DNA of 64,000 nucleotides. Origin: DAOTYH01 sp034435015. GTDB lineage: Bacteria > Chloroflexota > Anaerolineae > Aggregatilineales > UBA3940. Positions 26,593 to 34,040 of the stretch are shown here, piece after piece. The position numbers and the translations under genes are program-made. Position 1 is the first letter of the stretch, and each line of letters begins with the position of its first letter. Location of the stretch: the NCBI GenBank assembly GCA_034435015.1, contig DAOTYH010000108.1, forward strand, positions 53,059 to 117,058. The letters are read 5' to 3'. The notes below the pieces were generated by a model. That model was not told the origin of the DNA, searched no databases, and was given only the letters and a program-made list of their open reading frames with translations.

Positions 26593-28527
26593 CTATGAAG
26601 CAGAGTGGAGGGGGATCGTGTGGCGCCTGGCACGTTCCTCCTGCGGCCTGACAGGCGGACAACCCCATGCCTCAGGGGAGGTACGGCTACGGGCTTCGGC
26701 AAACTTAGGAAGGATGCCGCAGGCGTAACACTGCTGACGACAATCTATGCGCGTTTTGCCCTCCAGACTCATCAGATAGTCCTGAGCCAGGTATTTCTTG
26801 CGCACCCCCGTATCAATGTGATCCCATGGGAATATCTCGTCGAGCGGGCGCGTCCGATGGGTGTAAAAGTGGGGATCAATGCCGTACTCAGTGAGGGCCT
26901 GTGCCCACGCTTCCGGGCGGTGTTGTTCCTGCCAGGCGTCGAAGCGACTGCCCAACTCCCATGCCCGGACAATAACAGGCCCTAGCCGCCGATCACCGCG
27001 GCTGAGCAGTCCCTCTAAGAGGGTCTCTTCTGGGCGATTCCAGCGCAACTGGAGGCCTGCTCCCCGCATTTCGCGCTTTAAGAGTGCCTGCTTGGCCTCA
27101 ATCTGTTCGCGTGTGTCCATAGATGCCCACTGGAAGGGCGTATGAGGCTTGGGGATGAATGTGCTGACCCCCACGTTGACGCTGGCTCGTTTGCCGTGTA
27201 TCCGGCGGCCCTCTGCAAGGACCGCCTGTGAGAGATCGGCGATTGCCTGCACATCTTCCAATGTCTCAGCCGGATGGCCGATCATGAAATAGAGCTTGAT
27301 AGTCTGCCATCCCCGGCTGTAGACAGATCGGGCAACTTCCAGCAATTGCTGGTCAGAGACATATTTGTTGATGATGCGCCGCATCTTCTCCGTGGCGGCT
27401 TCTGGTGCGAAGGTGAACCCGCCGCGTTTGCTGTCCTTGAGAGCCTCCATGAGTTCAACACTGGAGGTCTCGATGCGCAAGCTGGGAAGGTTGATCTTTA
27501 GATGTCGGGCGGCAAACCGTTCACTGACCGCCTTGACCAGATCAACAATGTGGGTGTAGTCGCTGGAGGAGAGCGACAGCAGGGCGATCTCCTCGAAGCC
27601 TGTCTGCCTGACAGCCGCATCAATAGCTGTTACGATTTCGTCTACACTGCGTTCGCGGACAGGCCGCATGACTATCCCGGCGTGGCAGAAGCGACAGCCG
27701 CGCGTGCAACCGCGCATAATCTCAATTGGGACGCGGTTATGCACCGTGTCAATGTTGGGCACGATCAGGCGGGTCACAGGCGGGGGCAGGGTGGGCAGAA
27801 CACGCTTGAGGACAGGCAGGGAGGCGGCCTCATGAGTCGGCCTGATGTGAGCCAATGTCCCATCGTCGTGATAGCTCACCTCATAGAAGCGCGGCACATA
27901 TACACCCGGCAGGCGGGCCAGCTCGGCAAGCTGTGCTTCACGGGACATACCTGCCTGCTTCATGTGGCCCACTTTCCGGGCGATCTCAAGGATGGCTTCC
28001 TCACCTTCCCCGATCACAAAAAGGTCAATGAAGTCAGCCAGAGGTTCCGGGTTGTAGCAGGCATGCCCGCCGGCAATGACAAGAGGTGCGGCCTCATGGC
28101 GCTGGGCGCTGTACAGCGGTAGTCCGGCCAGATCAAGCACTTCCAGTACGTTGGTGTAGAGTTGCTCGTAAGGGATGCTGATACCTAGTAAGTCGAATGA
28201 GGCGATGGGATGCTTGGTCTCAAGCGAATAGAGGGGAATCCCCTCGCGGCGCATGGCGGAGATCATGTCTACCCATGGCAGGTACACGCGCTCGGCCAGC
28301 ATGTCAGACTGCCGGTTGAGCAGGTCATAGAAGATCGCCAGGCCTAAGTTGGGTGCGCCGATCTCGTAGATGTCAGGGAAACATAAAGCTATCTTGACCT
28401 GATCGGGGCGCCACTCCTTGCGGATGGAGTTGAACTCGCCCCCTACATAACGGCCCGGCTTCTCGATACTCAACAGCACACGTTCCAATGCCCGCTCGAT
28501 TGCCTCCGGCGTTTGTAGTGCAGTCAT
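26593..28527 (-). CDS. TIGR03960 family B12-binding-type radical SAM protein
   Basis: About 644 residues. The N-terminal half has a B12-binding-like region (CFPDIYEIGAPNLGLAIFY, later LLGISIPYEQLYTN). The radical SAM cluster motif GCTRGCRFCHAG at about residues 272-283 has the Cys-x3-Cys-x2-Cys ligands. The last 60 residues are Cys-rich (DCRQQCYACGI). The start is the ATG at 28527 with a G-rich SD-like stretch upstream; a TTG at 28548 is weaker. Members pair with TIGR03936 (DUF2344), encoded downstream in this operon. The likely role is RNA or ribosome-related modification, but the reaction is not known. Confidence 0.9.
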   Translation of the reverse strand: MTALQTPEAIERALERVLLSIEKPGRYVGGEFNSIRKEWRPDQVKIALCFPDIYEIGAPNLGLAIFYDLLNRQSDMLAERVYLPWVDMISAMRREGIPLYSLETKHPIASFDLLGISIPYEQLYTNVLEVLDLAGLPLYSAQRHEAAPLVIAGGHACYNPEPLADFIDLFVIGEGEEAILEIARKVGHMKQAGMSREAQLAELARLPGVYVPRFYEVSYHDDGTLAHIRPTHEAASLPVLKRVLPTLPPPVTRLIVPNIDTVHNRVPIEIMRGCTRGCRFCHAGIVMRPVRERSVDEIVTAIDAAVRQTGFEEIALLSLSSSDYTHIVDLVKAVSERFAARHLKINLPSLRIETSSVELMEALKDSKRGGFTFAPEAATEKMRRIINKYVSDQQLLEVARSVYSRGWQTIKLYFMIGHPAETLEDVQAIADLSQAVLAEGRRIHGKRASVNVGVSTFIPKPHTPFQWASMDTREQIEAKQALLKREMRGAGLQLRWNRPEETLLEGLLSRGDRRLGPVIVRAWELGSRFDAWQEQHRPEAWAQALTEYGIDPHFYTHRTRPLDEIFPWDHIDTGVRKKYLAQDYLMSLEGKTRIDCRQQCYACGILPKFAEARSRTSPEAWGCPPVRPQEERARRHTIPLHSAS

Positions 28528-28549
28528 TGTCCCCCCGCACATGAACAAT

Positions 28550-28579
28550 CAGGCCGGCTCACTTAGAGGCTCCGGCCTG
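28550..28579 (-). terminator. hairpin upstream of the TIGR03960 gene
   Basis: An 8-bp stem CAGGCCGG / CCGGCCTG with a 14-base loop, followed on the minus strand by ATTGTT. It may end transcription of the PA14 gene or be a structure in the TIGR03960 leader, since the -10 box at 28607 lies upstream of it. Confidence 0.45.
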
Positions 28580-28606
28580 TTAATTTAGACGATGGATATG
28601 CAAGAA

Positions 28607-28612
28607 ATTATA
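28607..28612 (-). promoter_or_regulatory. -10 box for the TIGR03960 operon
   Basis: Perfect TATAAT on the minus strand, 80 bases before the ATG at 28527, with a weak TTGCGC 16 bases further upstream. Confidence 0.5.
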
Positions 28613-28651
28613 CAGGTCTGGTGAATGTGCGCAATAATCAGGACAGGTATT

Positions 28652-29701
28652 TCAGGGTTTGTAGATAAACACGACGGCGTCAAAGAGCACTTCACGCGAG
28701 CCGGCAGGCTCAGAAGTAGCGTTGCTCAATGAGAGGTACTGCACTTCCCAAGCCGCAAAGTAGAAGTGACCCAGCAATACCCACTGATCGGCATGAGCGG
28801 CCTGATCTACCTCGATTGGTGCACTCAGCTCACCGCCGTGATATACCCGATAAGCCGCTGACTGAGTAGCCCGTACAGAGGGGGGGATGTACACATATAG
28901 ACTGTAGTAACCCGGTCGGTCAGGGATGATATGCCAGCGTGCCTCAAGGCTGGGGCGGTTGCTATGATTCTTGGCATACCGATATTGGCCTGCGTGTCCG
29001 CCGCTTCTCAATGCAGGACCGGGGAATCCCTCCCAGCTAAAGAACTTATTCGAGCTTTCCTCGACAGTGATGCCGGATGTCAAGGGAGGGGGGAAGAAGA
29101 ATAGTTGGGCGGTTGGCTGGAGGGAGCCGGGTGTTCCAGCTACGTAAGGGAGAGTAGCCGTTGGGGTGGGAGTAAAGGTAGGGGTAGGTGTCGAGGTAGG
29201 AAGCGGTGTGGAAGTCGGAGGGCCGGTAGTGGGCAAAGGGCCTCTGGGGTAGTATCCGGCTTGAAGAGCCGCACGCCCTGTGAACTCCCGGTACTCTACT
29301 ACAATGCGATGATCGCCTGCGGTCATCGGACGGTCCACACTAATCCACTGGTACTGGCCGTTCTGCCATTTGTCAATGACTAGTACCCCATCTACGTACA
29401 TGCGTACACCATCATCGGCGCGGGCGGCAAAGGCAAAGACGCCGTCCCAGAACCGGTCTACCCGTGTCCAGCGTACCGAGAAATTGTCGGCGGGGATTCC
29501 CTCAGCAGGCGCGCCGTCGCCCCAGTCAAATGTGAGCACGGTGTCCTGCCGGGTCAGAGCCGGTGAACCGGCAAGATTGGGGTTGGTGAAGTACTCCCCT
29601 GTCCAGCTCGCATCAGCCGCCTGCGACCTCATCAGCGGAATCCCTAGACCCGTTAAGCAGATGCTCATGAGTACACATGCCGCCAGTAATTTCTTACGCA
29701 T
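28652..29701 (-). CDS. secreted PA14-domain protein with Thr/Pro linker
   Basis: A 349-residue exported protein. A signal peptide covers residues 1 to about 29 (MRKK, then a hydrophobic core, ending SQAADA). Residues about 30-150 resemble a PA14 domain (WTGEYFTNPNLAG, then FSVRWTRVDRFWDG and DDGVRMYVDGVLVID), a beta-barrel often binding carbohydrate. A linker rich in TPTP repeats spans about 155-190. The C-terminal 150 residues form a beta-rich domain (GYYSLYVYIPPS, WVLLGHFYF) resembling golvesin-type carbohydrate-binding modules. No enzyme residues are seen; a glycan-binding surface role is likely. Confidence 0.8.
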   Translation of the reverse strand: MRKKLLAACVLMSICLTGLGIPLMRSQAADASWTGEYFTNPNLAGSPALTRQDTVLTFDWGDGAPAEGIPADNFSVRWTRVDRFWDGVFAFAARADDGVRMYVDGVLVIDKWQNGQYQWISVDRPMTAGDHRIVVEYREFTGRAALQAGYYPRGPLPTTGPPTSTPLPTSTPTPTFTPTPTATLPYVAGTPGSLQPTAQLFFFPPPLTSGITVEESSNKFFSWEGFPGPALRSGGHAGQYRYAKNHSNRPSLEARWHIIPDRPGYYSLYVYIPPSVRATQSAAYRVYHGGELSAPIEVDQAAHADQWVLLGHFYFAAWEVQYLSLSNATSEPAGSREVLFDAVVFIYKP

Positions 29702-29762
29702 GGATCACCCTCCGGCAGGGTAATTGAAAGGCACACGGCCAAGTATGATTCCGAGCAAAAGT

Positions 29763-29771
29763 AGTATATCA
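29763..29771 (-). promoter_or_regulatory. extended -10 promoter element for the PA14 gene
   Basis: TGATATACT on the minus strand, 62 bases before the ATG at 29701. It is a one-base variant of the TGCTATACT element seen at four other places. Confidence 0.5.
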
Positions 29772-29778
29772 CAGGCTC

Positions 29779-30387
29779 TCAGCTTTTGGCCCGGCTGAGC
29801 GCTTCTTCTACTGCCCGACGTACCTGATAATTTTGCTCTTTTTCCAATGCACGTTTCAGTGCCTTCTGGGCATTTGGCCCGCCAATCTCGCCAAGTGCCT
29901 GGGCGGCCGTAAGCCTGACTTCCCAGTTAATGTCCTCCTCCAGGGTGACTGCCAGGGATTTGACTGCCTTCTCAGCTTCCAGCCTCCCCAGCGCCTCAGC
30001 CGCGCCGGAGCGAACGCTCCACTGCTGATCCTTTTCCAGCACGTCTATCAGCGGCTTGACAGCCTTCGGGTCACCGATCTCGCCTAGCACATGAACCGCG
30101 CCGACGCGCACACGCCAGTCAGAGTCGCGCAGTGCCTTGATCAGCGCGTCCAGCGCAGGCGAGCCTATTTGGATGAGAGCCTTTTCAGCGGCACGCGAGA
30201 TGCTGGGGTCTACTTCTTTCAGAGCTGTGATCAGGGGCGGGATGGCTCTCGGCCCCCCGATCTCTCCCAGCGCTTCGGCGGCCCTCCTTCGCATTGGAGA
30301 CTCATATTTCCACTGGCTGGTGAGTATCTCGCTCAAGGCTTTGATGTTCTGGTCAGCTTTAAGCTTGTCAATATTTAAAGTCACCAT
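29779..30387 (-). CDS. HEAT-repeat protein
   Basis: A 202-residue protein made of about five HEAT repeats with the PBS-lyase-like consensus: EALGEIGGPRAIPPLITAL, VHVLGEIGDPKAVKPLIDVL, AEALGRLEAEKAVKSLAVTL, AQALGEIGGPNAQKALKRAL. The N-terminal 20 residues are unrelated. AGGAGG sits 5 bases upstream of the ATG. Such proteins are scaffolds for protein contacts; there is no sign of a phycobilin system here. It is a separate gene from the MaoC pair upstream (112-base gap). Confidence 0.85.
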   Translation of the reverse strand: MVTLNIDKLKADQNIKALSEILTSQWKYESPMRRRAAEALGEIGGPRAIPPLITALKEVDPSISRAAEKALIQIGSPALDALIKALRDSDWRVRVGAVHVLGEIGDPKAVKPLIDVLEKDQQWSVRSGAAEALGRLEAEKAVKSLAVTLEEDINWEVRLTAAQALGEIGGPNAQKALKRALEKEQNYQVRRAVEEALSRAKS

Positions 30388-30499
30388 GTCTGCCTCCTAG
30401 ACCAATTTCTCTGGATAGGGGAGGTAGAGTGTGGCTTTCCCTTTTAACTTATGGGGTAGAGCAAAATGCCTGCCCGTTGAATGTACCTCTATTAACAGG

Positions 30500-30928
30500 C
30501 TAACCCTTTTTCTTTGGTAGCGCAACCGTAAATTCGCCCTTCAGCTTGAGCGAGTCATCCGTGCCTTTGACAGTAAACCGCCCCTGAACGAGTGCGTTGT
30601 CGCCCTCTTCAAGTTTGTTGGTGATCTGTCCCCGGCAGATCACCGTCTCGCCGGGCTTGGTCATCCCGCTGAAGCGGGCCTTGAAGCGCCGTATCGCGCC
30701 TGCACCGGCCCAGCGTGTGAGCATCTGGCCGGCAAAAGCCATGATTAACAGACCATGTGCAATGATGCCGTCCAGCCCAACCGATTGTGCCATGTGAGGC
30801 ACTGTGTGGATCGGGTTGAAGTCACCGCCTGCGCCGGCATAGCGCACTAACTGAATATCTGTGATAGGCCCTTTGGTTAATGGAGGCAGTTCACTGCCGA
30901 CCTCGACATCTTCAAAATAGACAGGCAT
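30500..30928 (-). CDS. MaoC-family dehydratase (catalytic subunit)
   Basis: A 142-residue single hot-dog protein. It has the hydratase-2 motif YAGAGGDFNPIH (residues about 30-41), with the catalytic Asp and His, followed by DGIIAHGLLIMAFAGQML. Such subunits add water to trans-2-enoyl-CoA or remove it from (R)-3-hydroxyacyl thioesters. It pairs with the adjacent upstream gene, whose FAS1-type half lacks these residues. The two together match the two-chain architecture known from HadAB and similar enzymes. The acyl substrate cannot be predicted. Confidence 0.88.
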   Translation of the reverse strand: MPVYFEDVEVGSELPPLTKGPITDIQLVRYAGAGGDFNPIHTVPHMAQSVGLDGIIAHGLLIMAFAGQMLTRWAGAGAIRRFKARFSGMTKPGETVICRGQITNKLEEGDNALVQGRFTVKGTDDSLKLKGEFTVALPKKKG

Positions 30929-30939
30929 TGTCTTTCCCC

Positions 30940-31350
30940 CTAGTGGCGGACGATGATAGTAGCCCGATCCCGCAGGACAGGTGTTCCGTGCTGATTAGTG
31001 TATTCTGTCAACAATTCGATGAACTCTAGTTCGCCTCTGGCGTAGATGTCAGCAATACGGGTCTGACCTGTGACGGTATCCCCAATGTGGATGGGAGCCA
31101 GATACTCGTACTCCTGCTCACTGTGAAGTACATTCACAAAATCGACTCCCAGCTCGCGCAGATAAGCTTCTGGGTTCATGCCGCCCCAGAATGTGAAAAC
31201 GGTCGGGAAGGTAGGAGGGAGCGGTGGATCGTCCGTCTGGTAGGCCGGGTCGTCATCGTCAATGGCCAGTACGAACTCGCGTAGCTTGTTGCGTTCGATG
31301 GTATAGCTGAAGGGGGGATAGACCCGTCCCTTGTGTGATGGGTCAAGCAT
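30940..31350 (-). CDS. FAS1-like / MaoC N-terminal dehydratase subunit
   Basis: A 136-residue hot-dog protein with the FAS1 dehydratase start (YPPFSYTIERNKLREFVLAI followed by DDDDPAYQ) and the strand YEYLAPIHIGDTVTGQTRI. The catalytic Asp-His pair of the MaoC motif is absent, so it is probably the structural or substrate-binding half of a heterodimer with the downstream MaoC protein (11-base gap). SD-like GGAGAGGAG lies about 10 bases upstream. Confidence 0.85.
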   Translation of the reverse strand: MLDPSHKGRVYPPFSYTIERNKLREFVLAIDDDDPAYQTDDPPLPPTFPTVFTFWGGMNPEAYLRELGVDFVNVLHSEQEYEYLAPIHIGDTVTGQTRIADIYARGELEFIELLTEYTNQHGTPVLRDRATIIVRH

Positions 31351-31392
31351 GTGTTTCGTTTCTCCTCTCCTGTTTGGGCTGAGTTGTGTTCT

Positions 31393-32319
31393 TCAAGATG
31401 CTGAGCCTAACACCAGACTATCGTCCAGCCGGTACAGACCAAGCTGTTCTGCCATTTGTCTGGCTTGGGCGTACTCCTCTGGTGTAATTGCCCTCCCTAT
31501 GTCGGCCCGCCCGAAGGCGCGGTAGGCAGGCCGATACTGATCCATCAAACTCAAATAGGTATCCTGACCAAGATGGCCGGCGATCCAGCGCAGAACTGCC
31601 TCTGTATTGTCCAGATGGCCGGGCATGACCAGATGCCGCACCATCAGCCCGCGTTGGGCCATTCCGTCTGGGCCGATCTGGAGATGCCCTACCTGTTGGA
31701 ACATCTCGGCGACTGCCCGCTGATTCACGGCAGGATAATCGGGTATGCCGCTCAATCCCAGCGCAAGTTTGGCATCTGCATACTTCATATCGGGCAGGTA
31801 GATATCCACCACGCCTTCAAGCAGGGCCAGTGTCTGGGGTGCGTCGTACCCGCCGGAGTTCCACACCAGCGGCAAACGTAGCCCGCCTTCAACTGCAATC
31901 AGCAGTGATGCCATGATCTGCGGTGCGACGTGGGTCGGTGTGACAAGGTTGATATTCACTGCCCCCCTGCGTTGCAGATCGAGCATGATGTCAGCCAACT
32001 GTTGGGCTGACATTGGTTGGCCTTGCCCTAGAATGTTCCAGCGGGCTGTCTGGCAGAACTGGCAACGCAGGTCACAGTTGGCGAAGAAGATCGCCCCAGA
32101 GCCGCCGCCTGCTGTCAGAGGGCGTTCCTCGCCAAGGTGGACATAGGCCGTTGCAACCAACGCCTCGGTGCCGGTACGGCATGGCCCCCTCTCCTGACCG
32201 CGATTAATGCCGCAGTTCCAGCCGCACAGCCGGCATTCGTAGAGGGCCGCCTGTGCTTGTACGACACGACGGGCCAGCCCTCCGCTTCGATAGAGGGAGA
32301 GGTAAGCCGCCTCAGCCAA
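31393..32319 (-). CDS. PflA-like radical SAM protein
   Basis: A 308-residue radical SAM protein. The iron-sulfur ligand motif is CDLRCQFC (residues about 80-87); an extra N-terminal CRLCGWNC pair and a third Cys in RGPCRTG may hold another cluster or zinc. The order CxxCxxxC..., GAIFFANCDLRCQFCQ and LMVRHLVMPGH matches the uncharacterised PflA-like group, not a true pyruvate formate-lyase activase. The TTG start overlaps the stop of the FGE-fold gene by 8 bases, with an AGAGG SD site upstream. It is the last gene of the chaperone operon; role unknown. Confidence 0.85.
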   Translation of the reverse strand: MAEAAYLSLYRSGGLARRVVQAQAALYECRLCGWNCGINRGQERGPCRTGTEALVATAYVHLGEERPLTAGGGSGAIFFANCDLRCQFCQTARWNILGQGQPMSAQQLADIMLDLQRRGAVNINLVTPTHVAPQIMASLLIAVEGGLRLPLVWNSGGYDAPQTLALLEGVVDIYLPDMKYADAKLALGLSGIPDYPAVNQRAVAEMFQQVGHLQIGPDGMAQRGLMVRHLVMPGHLDNTEAVLRWIAGHLGQDTYLSLMDQYRPAYRAFGRADIGRAITPEEYAQARQMAEQLGLYRLDDSLVLGSAS

Positions 32320-33265
32320 GTGACCCGCCTCTGGCGATCCGGAAGCCCACTACGCGGAAACTATCAGTTGGCAATTCGCCCTGCCGGGCGGCACAGCGAA
32401 CCGCATGCGGCCTGCTACGCCATGAGCCTCCATGCATCACCCGCTTCTCGGTGTCGGGAGCAGGCCCCTCACGGCCATCGTCGGCTTGATAGGGGTATGG
32501 CCAGTCCAGAGAAGAGCACCATTCCCATACGTTGCCCGCCAGATCATCATGCCCGTATGGACCTCTCCCCTCCGGGAACATTCCGACGGCACACAGGCGT
32601 TTAGCTGGCCGATGCCCCCATGCGTTAGCTCGCGTATCTTCAAACACGTCACCCCACGGATAGATGCGTGTGCTGTTTGCGCCCCGTGCCGCCAGAACCC
32701 ACTCAGCCTCAGTGGGCAGGCGATAGACGATGCCTGTCTCGCGGGTGAGCCATTCACAGTAGGCCTCAGCGTCCCGCAGAGAGACAAATACGACCGGCGC
32801 ATTACTTAATTCACGCGGGGGTTGACGTCCGCGCCAACCGGGCGGCTGACGGTGGCGTGTGGCCTGCAGAAAAACGGCATAGGCCGCCTGTGTTACTGGA
32901 TACTGGGCCAGCGAGAATCCCGTCACCTGAACAGCATGGACGGGTTGCTCATCGGTGTAATCTTGGCTCCCCAGTATGACTGTTCCGCCCGGCACATAGA
33001 TCATCTCAGAGAGGAAATAGGGCGGCGAGAAACGGGGGTCGCCCAGCAGGGCCAATGCATCTCCGGCAAGAGCGCGTTGGGAGGGCGTCAGGCGGGGCAG
33101 TGTGTTCAGCAGGCGGCGTGCGTAAACCTCCTCCAGTTCCAGCGCTCGGATAGTGCGGGCGGCCTCGGCCCGGAGGTAGGAACTGTGACCCAGCAGTTTA
33201 TTCCACAGGCGGGGATCACATTCACCTGTGTCAACTGATGATGGGGGGTGGTGCAGAGGTTTCAT
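32312..33265 (-). CDS. FGE-fold (SUMF1-like) protein with N-terminal helical region
   Basis: About 317 residues from the ATG at 33265; the frame is open further upstream but that part lies within the neighbouring gene. Residues about 10-85 are helical, HEAT-like. Residues about 90-315 form the formylglycine-generating-enzyme fold (YVPGGTVILGSQDY, DEQPVHAVQVTGFSLAQYPV, YRLPTEAEWVLAARG, DDLAGNVWEW, VMHGGSW, FRVVGFRIARG). The two redox-active Cys of true FGE are not at the expected place after GGSW, so sulfatase activation is unlikely. In conflict and signalling systems this fold often acts as a sensor or peptide binder. It overlaps its upstream neighbour by 35 bases. Confidence 0.8.
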   Translation of the reverse strand: MKPLHHPPSSVDTGECDPRLWNKLLGHSSYLRAEAARTIRALELEEVYARRLLNTLPRLTPSQRALAGDALALLGDPRFSPPYFLSEMIYVPGGTVILGSQDYTDEQPVHAVQVTGFSLAQYPVTQAAYAVFLQATRHRQPPGWRGRQPPRELSNAPVVFVSLRDAEAYCEWLTRETGIVYRLPTEAEWVLAARGANSTRIYPWGDVFEDTRANAWGHRPAKRLCAVGMFPEGRGPYGHDDLAGNVWEWCSSLDWPYPYQADDGREGPAPDTEKRVMHGGSWRSRPHAVRCAARQGELPTDSFRVVGFRIARGGSLG

Positions 33266-34031
33266 CTGCCTGCCAGACGTTGCGCGTCCTCTCCAGCACG
33301 GCCAAAGCTTCTTCTGTGCCCAGCCAGCGCAAGGCCCATTGTGCCGCCGACCGAAGCACCGGGTCGGGTTGCCAGAGTAGTTCCCCCAGCCCCAATTCAA
33401 GGCCGCTTGGACGCGCTTCGAGCAAATAGGAGAGGGCGACTTGTCGGATCATGACATCTTCGTTGAACAGAGCTGTCAGGGGAGGGGGGCGTAAAGGCCC
33501 TTTGACGACCCGGTGCCAGCAACGCAACATAACCGGTACTTCGTAGGGCATCTCTAGATAGTCATCGGCGCCGTTCTTGAAGGCGGCCAGCAGGGCCTGA
33601 CGCCCATAACGGGCATCCATGATCAAGATCGGTGTCCGGGAGACGGTTTCTTCGGCGGCAGAACGCACTCGCTGGATCAGGTCTAGGCCGTTTATCCCTG
33701 GCAGGCGGATATTGACTACCAGCATATTGGGTTCAAGCGCCCGCACCAGCCCCCACGCCTCCCGTCCGTTGTCTGTCCGCCGGACTTCATAGCCGTTTGA
33801 GTCTGCCAGAAGGTGAGCAAGCTCAGCGGTGCTGTCGTCGTAATCGGCCAGCACGACCAGGGGCCGCCGCCGCCCTTCTACGGGCGGGGCTTCCAGACCT
33901 TCCAGCCTAAAACGGCCATAGAGCGGCCCAAACTCACGGCTCAGCGCAGGCTCCATGCCCGTCTGGCGTAGAGAATGCCGTCCGCCTAATTCCGGCTCTT
34001 GTCCGCTCAGGGGAGGAATTTTTCGGTTCAC
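33231..34031 (-). CDS. degenerate receiver (pseudo-REC) fused to HEAT-like helices
   Basis: A 266-residue protein. Residues about 57-180 have the receiver fold: the acidic cluster is present (LADYDDS), but the phospho-acceptor Asp is Asn (LVVNIRLPG, near residue 106), the Thr position reads Asp (ILIMDAR) and the conserved Lys reads Met (YLEMPYE). It therefore should not be phosphorylated in the usual way. Residues about 185-260 contain two HEAT-like helix pairs (DPVLRSAAQWALRWL). It lies between the Hsp70 and the FGE-fold genes in the operon. It may be a constitutive interaction module. Confidence 0.8.
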   Translation of the reverse strand: MNRKIPPLSGQEPELGGRHSLRQTGMEPALSREFGPLYGRFRLEGLEAPPVEGRRRPLVVLADYDDSTAELAHLLADSNGYEVRRTDNGREAWGLVRALEPNMLVVNIRLPGINGLDLIQRVRSAAEETVSRTPILIMDARYGRQALLAAFKNGADDYLEMPYEVPVMLRCWHRVVKGPLRPPPLTALFNEDVMIRQVALSYLLEARPSGLELGLGELLWQPDPVLRSAAQWALRWLGTEEALAVLERTRNVWQADETSAPPPIIS

Positions 34032-34040
34032 CGATTGCCT

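Noticed and set aside
29779..30387. Phycobilisome lyase (CpcE-like)
   Set aside because: Only the generic HEAT/PBS-lyase repeat is shared; no phycobiliprotein genes or pigment context.
33266..33400. Upstream extension of the FGE-fold gene
   Set aside because: The extra 45 codons are entirely inside the neighbouring pseudo-receiver gene and are rich in Trp/Cys/Arg, unlike the protein core.
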